The position numbers were made by a program, and so were the translations under genes. From NCBI RefSeq assembly GCF_041675725.1, contig NZ_JBAYTI010000102.1:1-6074 (forward strand): a stretch of 6,074 nucleotides of DNA. The letters are read 5' to 3'. Numbering within the stretch: position 1 is the stretch's first letter; each line of letters starts with the position of its first letter. This document shows, piece by piece, positions 1-4,391 of this stretch. The stretch comes from Castellaniella sp041675725. GTDB lineage: Bacteria > Pseudomonadota > Gammaproteobacteria > Burkholderiales > Burkholderiaceae_B. Below the pieces are notes generated by a model. That model had not been told where the DNA came from and searched no databases. It saw only the letters and a program-made list of their open reading frames with translations.

Positions 1-2
1 CA

Positions 3-386
3 CGCCACGTGCTGATCGTGCACGGCAAGGACGGCATGGATGAAGGCTCGCTGGGTGCCGCCACTCTGGTGGGTGAACTGAAGGACGGGGTCATCACCGA
101 ATACGAAATCCACCCGGAAGATTTTGGCGTTTCCATGGTGTCCAATCGCAGCATCAAAGTCGCGGACCGCGAAGCATCCGCAGCGCTCATCATGGAAGCC
201 CTGGATAACGTCGACGGCCCGGCCCGTGATATCGTTGCCTTGAACGCGGGTCTGGCCATATACACCGGCAACCAGGCCGCCACCATAGCCGAGGGCCTGA
301 AAGCGGCATACGAATGCCTGAAAAACGGCGCCGCCCGGGCCAAATTCGAGGAATTCCGCAGTTATACAGGGAAGCTGTCCGCATGA
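3..386 (+). CDS. trpD: Anthranilate phosphoribosyltransferase TrpD, C-terminal part (5' end outside window)
   Basis: TrpD transfers phosphoribose from PRPP to anthranilate, the second step of tryptophan synthesis, in the cytoplasm. Only the last 127 residues are present; the frame is open to the window's left edge, so the true start lies upstream. The first visible residues contain the conserved block VHGKDGMDEGSLGAAT. Its Asp-Glu pair (visible residues 13-14) corresponds to the family's metal-PRPP site, and it is followed by LVGELKDG and an EDFG motif as in other TrpD proteins. The C-terminal helices (AGLAIYTGN, then IAEGLKAAYECLKNG) complete the usual family end, so the 3' end is intact. 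The TGA stop overlaps the trpC start as ATGA. Together with trpC this fits the trpGDC block common in betaproteobacteria. The GTG at base 9 is internal to the protein and should not be used as a start. Confidence 0.96.
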   Translation, partial: RHVLIVHGKDGMDEGSLGAATLVGELKDGVITEYEIHPEDFGVSMVSNRSIKVADREASAALIMEALDNVDGPARDIVALNAGLAIYTGNQAATIAEGLKAAYECLKNGAARAKFEEFRSYTGKLSA

Positions 387-1177
387 ACGACATTCTCGCC
401 AAGATACTGGAAACCAAGAAGGTAGAGGTCTCCACAGCCCGTCAGATGCGCAGCGAGTCCGACCTCCTGCGTGAAGCCAAAAGCCGCAAGGACTTGCGCG
501 GTTTCGCCCGGGCCATCGAAGACAAGATCGCCAAAGGCTTGCCCGGCATCATTGCCGAAGTGAAAAAGGCATCACCATCCAAGGGGGTGATCCGCGACAA
601 CTTCAACCCCACCGAAATCGCTTCGTCCTACGCCGCCCATGGTGCGGCCTGCCTGTCCGTCCTGACCGATGTGCAGTATTTCCAGGGTTCCTATGATTAC
701 CTGCGACAGGCCCGCGCCGCCTGCGCGCTGCCCGTGCTGCGCAAGGATTTCATGGTAGACCCTTATCAGATCATCCATGCCCGGGCCATCGGCGCCGACT
801 GCGTGCTGCTCATCGTCGCTGCGCTCAGCCCCACACAGCTCAAGGAGTTCGAATCCCTGGCCATCGAACTAGGCATGGATGTCCTGGTCGAAGTTCACGA
901 CCGCGCCGAACTCGACATCGCGCTGGAACTCGAAACCACGCTGCTGGGCATCAATAACCGCAATCTGCGCACATTCGAAACTTCGCTGCAGAACACGCTG
1001 GACCTGCTGCCTCTCATACCCGAGGGCAAGCGCGTCATCACCGAAAGCGGCATCCTCACCCGGGAAGACGTCAAGCTCATGCGCGATCACGACGTTCAGG
1101 CCTTCCTGGTGGGCGAAGCCTTCATGCGTGCCCCCGAACCTGGCGCCGCACTGCATGAATTGTTCTTTGCCGAATGA
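383..1177 (+). CDS. trpC: Indole-3-glycerol-phosphate synthase TrpC (monofunctional)
   Basis: TrpC converts carboxyphenylaminodeoxyribulose phosphate (CdRP) to indole-3-glycerol phosphate with loss of CO2 and water. The 264-residue length matches single-domain IGPS enzymes; there is no fused TrpF domain. It is a TIM barrel with the expected active-site residues visible: E59 and K61 in AEVKKASPSKG, K121 in RKDFMVDPYQI, E170 in VEVHDRAEL, N191 in GINNRNL, and E221-S222 in TESGIL. The phosphate site is probably completed by the late VGEAFM segment. The ATG at 383 is chosen because MNDILAKILETKK is the usual family N-terminus and CAGGGAAG (367-374) lies at ribosome-binding distance. A longer in-frame reading from 314 would overlap trpD heavily and has no family support. 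It overlaps trpD by 4 bases and the following pap gene by 4 bases. Nothing in the coding sequence looks broken. Confidence 0.97.
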   Translation: MNDILAKILETKKVEVSTARQMRSESDLLREAKSRKDLRGFARAIEDKIAKGLPGIIAEVKKASPSKGVIRDNFNPTEIASSYAAHGAACLSVLTDVQYFQGSYDYLRQARAACALPVLRKDFMVDPYQIIHARAIGADCVLLIVAALSPTQLKEFESLAIELGMDVLVEVHDRAELDIALELETTLLGINNRNLRTFETSLQNTLDLLPLIPEGKRVITESGILTREDVKLMRDHDVQAFLVGEAFMRAPEPGAALHELFFAE

Positions 1178-2700
1178 GCAGCGGCGTGCCGGACACTCTG
1201 CGCTTCGCCGACGCTGAAAGCGACCCATCCATCCCCAAGGATGAGGCCAAGGCACAGGAGGCCGAACTGCGCGCCGCATTGCTCAAAGCCCAGTATGACC
1301 GGCTTGCAAAAGCCGACCGCAGCCTGCTGATCGTGGTGGCGGGCATTGATGGTGTGGGCAAGGGCGGTACGGTCAATCTCATCAACGAGTGGATGGACGC
1401 ACGCCATATCCGTACGATGGCCTTTGGCCCCCCCTCTGACGAGGCACAGCAATACCCCTTCTTGTGGCGCTATTGGCGCCAGTTGCCCGCCAAGGGCCGT
1501 ACCGGCATCGTTTTCGGCTCCTGGTACGCCCCCCTGTTCGATGCCTTGGCCAGCAAGAACCCCAAGCGTGGCAAGATCGAACGTCTGGCGTCTTCAATCT
1601 GCGATTTCGAGACCCTGCTGGTGCGCGATGGCGTGCAGATTCTCAAGCTCTGGTATCACCTGTCGCGAGATGCCCAGAAAGAGCGTACCGCCATGCTGCT
1701 CAGCGACCCGGAAACGTCCTGGATGGTGCGGCCTGAAGACCGCCTGGTCGCGAAGAACTTCAAACGTGTGCGCCGGGCGGCCGGCACCATGCTCAACCTC
1801 ACCGACTCGTCCCTGGCTCCCTGGCATGTGATTCCCAGTGCGGATGAGCGCATGCGGGCCATTGCCACTGGTGACAGTATTCTGCAGGCCCTGCACGACC
1901 CGCCCCACAAGGTCAGCGCCCTTGCCGCCACCGGCCCCTGGCGCCCTTCCAGCGAGTCCGCGTCTCAGGAAGGCGGCAGAAGGCTGCGCCGCCTTACCCA
2001 GGTCGATTATTCGGTGAAGCTGGCCGAAAACGAATACGACGATCAACTGGCCCATCTACGCGGCCGGCTTGCCCGCCAAGTGCGCAGCAAGGCCTTCGAG
2101 AAGCTGCCGGTCGTGCTGGTCTTCGAAGGCCATGATGCCGCCGGCAAAGGCAGTACGATACGTCGCATCACCCATGCGCTCGATGCCCGGCAGTTCCGTG
2201 CCGTTCCTGTCTCGGCCCCCAGCCCCGAAGAACTCGCCCGGCCCTATCTATGGCGCTTCTGGCGCGAATTGCCTGCGCCGGGCGAACTCACCATCTTTGA
2301 CCGTTCATGGTATGGCCGGGTGCTGGTCGAACGGGTCGAGCGCTTCGCCCGGCCTGCGGAATGGCGCCGCGCCTACCAGGAAATCAACCAGTTCGAACGC
2401 CAGCTGACCGACAGCGGCATACTGGTGCTTAAATTCTGGCTGGCCATTACCAAGGATGTCCAGCTTGAACGCTTCCGTGACCGGGAACGCTCCCCCTTCA
2501 AATCGTTCAAGATCACGCCCGAAGACTGGCGCAACCGTGAAAAATGGGCAGCCTACACGGTGGCCGCCAATGACATGTTCGACCTCACGGACACCAGCTA
2601 TGCGCCGTGGCATGTTGTATCGTCCAACGACAAGCGCCACGCCCGCGTGTATGTCCTGGAGCAAATCGTGAAGGCCATCGATACCAGGCTGGCACAATGA
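1174..2700 (+). CDS. pap: Polyphosphate:AMP phosphotransferase, tandem PPK2 domains (class II PPK2)
   Basis: Predicted to phosphorylate AMP to ADP using inorganic polyphosphate. The 508 residues form two PPK2 domains, about 20-245 and 275-505, joined by a short Pro/Ser/Gly-rich linker (about 250-270); this two-domain layout and length are typical of class II PPK2 proteins. The C-terminal half has a complete P-loop kinase set: Walker A GHDAAGKGS (319-327, K325), lid motif PYLWRFWRELP (357-367), Walker B IFDRSWYGR with D376 and R377, and EDWRNREKW (450-458). The N-terminal half keeps Walker A GIDGVGKGG (57-65, K63) and PFLWRYWRQLP (95-105), but its second motif reads IVFGSWY (112-118), so the Asp-Arg pair is replaced by Phe-Gly, and the EDWRNREKW motif has decayed to PEDRLVAKNF. 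Both halves also share an APWHV segment. The N-terminal domain is probably structural or regulatory (inference). The gene starts inside the trpC stop (ATGA) with no clear Shine-Dalgarno, so coupled translation is likely. AMP specificity is inferred from class membership. Confidence 0.93.
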   Translation: MSSGVPDTLRFADAESDPSIPKDEAKAQEAELRAALLKAQYDRLAKADRSLLIVVAGIDGVGKGGTVNLINEWMDARHIRTMAFGPPSDEAQQYPFLWRYWRQLPAKGRTGIVFGSWYAPLFDALASKNPKRGKIERLASSICDFETLLVRDGVQILKLWYHLSRDAQKERTAMLLSDPETSWMVRPEDRLVAKNFKRVRRAAGTMLNLTDSSLAPWHVIPSADERMRAIATGDSILQALHDPPHKVSALAATGPWRPSSESASQEGGRRLRRLTQVDYSVKLAENEYDDQLAHLRGRLARQVRSKAFEKLPVVLVFEGHDAAGKGSTIRRITHALDARQFRAVPVSAPSPEELARPYLWRFWRELPAPGELTIFDRSWYGRVLVERVERFARPAEWRRAYQEINQFERQLTDSGILVLKFWLAITKDVQLERFRDRERSPFKSFKITPEDWRNREKWAAYTVAANDMFDLTDTSYAPWHVVSSNDKRHARVYVLEQIVKAIDTRLAQ

Positions 2701-4037
2701 ACACGCCCCCCCCATCCTGCCCGCTATGCACCGAAGACGGTGGCAGCCTGGTATGGCAGAACCGCCTGCTGCGCGTGGTCATCGTGAACGATGGCGGCTT
2801 ACCTGGCTATACGCGCGTGATCTGGCAGGCCCACAAAGCGGAAATGACCGATCTAGACGCGTCTGATCGCGATATCCTGATGCAGACCACCTTCCTGGTG
2901 GAAAGCGTGCAGCGCCAGGTATTGCTGGCTGACAAGGTCAATCTGGCCTCGCTGGGCAACATGACACCGCACCTGCACTGGCACATCATCCCCCGCTGGC
3001 GGGACGACCCCTGGTTTCCCGACAGCGTCTGGACACCCCAACGCACACACACTGATGCCGCCGCCAGACAGTGGGGCGAGCGCAGCAGCATCCTCAACGC
3101 GCTGCAGGGCGAGTACACGGCCGCTCTGCGCACCCGTCTGGAACACTCCGCTGTGGCTGATCCAGCCGGCTCACCCAGCCCTGACCGGGACGGCAAGCGG
3201 GAAAACCACAACACGGCCACCCCGGGAAGCCGGCGAACCCCACCATCCCCTGCGGCCGCCATGCCTGCAAGCGAACGCCAGGACAGCACTGCCGTTCCGG
3301 CTCAAGGTACGGATAATCGTCTGCGTGAGCTGCCCGGCCAGCAACTGGCGTCGCTACATCCTGACTGGCGTACAGCACTGGACACACCCGAAGCAAAAGC
3401 CGCCCTGCAACGCCTAGACTCGTTCCTGGCCGAACGCCTGCAACAAGACGCCGTCATTTACCCCGCACGTGTCTTTCGCGCGCTTGAGCTATTGGCACCC
3501 TCTGACGTCCGCGTCGTCATCCTGGGCCAGGATCCTTACCACGGCCCCGGTCAGGCACAAGGGCTGGCGTTCTCTGTACCTGACCGCTGCCCGGCCCCGC
3601 CCAGCCTGCGCAATATGTTCAACCAGCTGGCCCGCGAATACCCTGAGCGCCCGAGGCGCCGCCATAACGACCTTTCCGACTGGAGCCGCCAGGGGGTACT
3701 GTTGCTCAACACCAGCTTGAGCGTCGAACAGGGTGCCGCCGGCTCGCATGCGCGCAAGGGTTGGGAAGCCGTTACCGACGCCTTGATCCAGGCCGTGGCC
3801 CGCGACCCGCAGCCCAAGGTATTCATGCTGTGGGGCAACCATGCCCAAAGCAAGCAGGGCCTGCTGGACGCCGCCGGCCAGACGCACCAGGTGCTTAGAT
3901 CCAACCACCCTTCGCCGCTGTCCGCCCTGCGACCGCCACGCCCCTTTATCGGATGCAGCCATTTTTCCCTGGCCAACACCTGGCTGTCTGCCCAAGGGCA
4001 ACCCCCCATAGACTGGCTGGGGCCGGACATCGTCTAG
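2697..4037 (+). CDS. ung: HIT-domain protein fused to family 1 uracil-DNA glycosylase
   Basis: One uninterrupted 446-residue frame carries two full enzymes. Residues 1-150 are a HIT domain: an N-terminal CPLC (C8, C11, possibly metal-binding) and the signature HLHWHIIPR with H92, H94 and H96; by family analogy H94 is the nucleophile. Such domains hydrolyse or transfer nucleotides from conjugates such as dinucleoside polyphosphates or aminoacyl-AMP. Residues 151-205 are a Pro/Ala/Ser/Thr-rich, probably disordered linker. Residues 206-446 are a complete UDG that excises uracil from DNA: GQDPYHG (277-283, catalytic D279, Y281), AFSV with F292, LLLNTSLSVE with N338, and HPSPLSA (404-410, catalytic H404, intercalating L408). 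UDG and HIT proteins are normally separate, so the fusion is unusual. The ATG at 2697 overlaps the pap stop as ATGA, with AGG at 2686-2688. The in-frame ATG at 3261 (M189) could start a standalone UDG but has no visible Shine-Dalgarno. A joining frameshift or sequencing error cannot be excluded. Confidence 0.9.
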   Translation: MNTPPPSCPLCTEDGGSLVWQNRLLRVVIVNDGGLPGYTRVIWQAHKAEMTDLDASDRDILMQTTFLVESVQRQVLLADKVNLASLGNMTPHLHWHIIPRWRDDPWFPDSVWTPQRTHTDAAARQWGERSSILNALQGEYTAALRTRLEHSAVADPAGSPSPDRDGKRENHNTATPGSRRTPPSPAAAMPASERQDSTAVPAQGTDNRLRELPGQQLASLHPDWRTALDTPEAKAALQRLDSFLAERLQQDAVIYPARVFRALELLAPSDVRVVILGQDPYHGPGQAQGLAFSVPDRCPAPPSLRNMFNQLAREYPERPRRRHNDLSDWSRQGVLLLNTSLSVEQGAAGSHARKGWEAVTDALIQAVARDPQPKVFMLWGNHAQSKQGLLDAAGQTHQVLRSNHPSPLSALRPPRPFIGCSHFSLANTWLSAQGQPPIDWLGPDIV

Positions 4038-4100
4038 TATCCTGCAGCAAATTCGCGACAAGCCCGCGAAACTCGGCATAAATTCAATGCTGGCCTAGGA

Positions 4101-4126
4101 ATACTAGGGTTTTCCATATATACTAG
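4101..4126 (+). promoter_or_regulatory. Candidate promoter -10 element for rhlE with repeated ATACTAG words
   Basis: TATACT at 4119-4124 matches the sigma-70 -10 consensus at five of six positions and lies in the most AT-rich part of the gap. The best -35 at 17-base spacing is TAGGAA (4096-4101), only three of six, so an activator or a different promoter may be needed. The -10 overlaps the second of two direct ATACTAG copies (4101-4107 and 4120-4126, 19 bases apart), which might be a protein-binding site. If used, transcription would start near 4131 and give a leader of about 260 bases. Confidence 0.35.
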
Positions 4127-4168
4127 AGGACTGCATTCTACTTAGTGTCGGCATGGGTGCAGTCTTTT
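4125..4168 (+). terminator. Hairpin followed by TTTT: possible terminator of the trp-pap-HIT/ung unit
   Basis: GACTGCATTC (4129-4138) can pair with GGGTGCAGTC (4155-4164), ten pairs including two G-U, with a 16-base loop, followed at once by TTTTC. The AGAG before the stem can also pair with the TTTT. It lies about 90 bases after the ung stop. It could terminate the upstream operon or, if transcription begins at the adjacent -10 element, partly form in the rhlE leader. The short T-run and large loop make it a weak intrinsic terminator. Confidence 0.35.
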
Positions 4169-4183
4169 CAAGGCTTACGCCCC

Positions 4184-4206
4184 TGAAAAAACGGCTTGAA
4201 GAAGCC
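4184..4206 (-). terminator. Terminator-like hairpin with T6 on the minus strand
   Basis: Read on the minus strand, GGCTT-CTTC-AAGCC (4206 down to 4193) forms a five-pair stem with a four-base loop, followed by G and six T (from the A-run 4186-4191). This is the shape of a small intrinsic terminator for leftward transcription. No minus-strand gene is evident to its right, so it may be chance, a stop for antisense transcription, or simply a leader hairpin for the + strand transcript. Confidence 0.25.
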
Positions 4207-4294
4207 CATTGCATAACGCATATGCCGCACACCATCGCACCCTGACCTTCCAGAACCTTGTCGTCCGCGCGGCCGTCCTGTGCCCGTGCATCAT

Positions 4295-4328
4295 GGTTGA
4301 TTGGGTCGGCACGATGATCCACTCAACC
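4295..4328 (+). promoter_or_regulatory. Imperfect long hairpin in the rhlE leader
   Basis: GGTTGA (4295-4300) pairs with TCAACC (4323-4328). After one mismatch, TGGGTC (4302-4307) pairs with GATCCA (4316-4321) with one G-U. This leaves an eight-base loop, so 12 pairs in all, about 64 bases before the rhlE start. The word ACTCAACC recurs at 4412-4419 within the rhlE coding region, so GGTTGA has a second possible partner across the start codon. A regulatory role is inference. Confidence 0.35.
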
Positions 4329-4381
4329 GCGCATCCCCACGCCATACGGCGAATCTGCGCATATGCACCGCCTCCAACGGC

Positions 4382-4386
4382 AAAGG
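4382..4386 (+). promoter_or_regulatory. Ribosome binding site of rhlE
   Basis: AAAGG lies five bases before the ATG at 4392. It is the only Shine-Dalgarno-like stretch near a plausible start and agrees with the family N-terminus MSFESLGL, which decides the start against in-frame upstream alternatives. Confidence 0.6.
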
Positions 4387-4391
4387 TATAC

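Larger units (their letters stand above)
4038..4391. other. 354-base intergenic region and likely rhlE leader
   Basis: No protein-coding gene is convincing in this gap. The first 170 bases are visibly AT-richer than the flanking genes. It contains a TTCGCG/CGCGAA hairpin (4052-4070) soon after the ung stop without a T-run, three copies of a 7-base ATACTAG word, a -10-like TATACT, a stem followed by TTTT, a long imperfect hairpin at 4295-4328, and a duplicated palindrome GCATATGC (4218-4225 and 4359-4366). No tRNA-like or other known RNA fold was recognised. In-frame codons upstream of rhlE (from a TTG at 4209) exist but do not resemble the family, so the region is read as untranslated. Confidence 0.6.

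Noticed and set aside
314..382. N-terminal extension of TrpC starting at 314
   Set aside because: It would overlap trpD by 73 bases and add residues not found in the family; the start at 383 has a ribosome binding site and the ATGA junction.
2607..2696. Upstream in-frame extension of the HIT-UDG protein
   Set aside because: It lies within the end of pap, does not match the HIT N-terminus, and the ATG at 2697 fits the ATGA overlap pattern.
4052..4070. TTCGCG/CGCGAA hairpin after ung as an intrinsic terminator
   Set aside because: The stem is only six pairs with a seven-base loop and is followed by ACTCGG, with no T-run; kept only as part of the intergenic description.
3489..4079. 196-codon minus-strand open frame opposite the UDG domain
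   Set aside because: It is antisense to conserved UDG motifs and shows no family features.
4209..4391. 61-residue N-terminal extension of RhlE from a TTG
   Set aside because: RhlE proteins begin near MSFxSLGL, AAAGG precedes the ATG at 4392, and the extension is rich in His and Cys without similarity to helicases.
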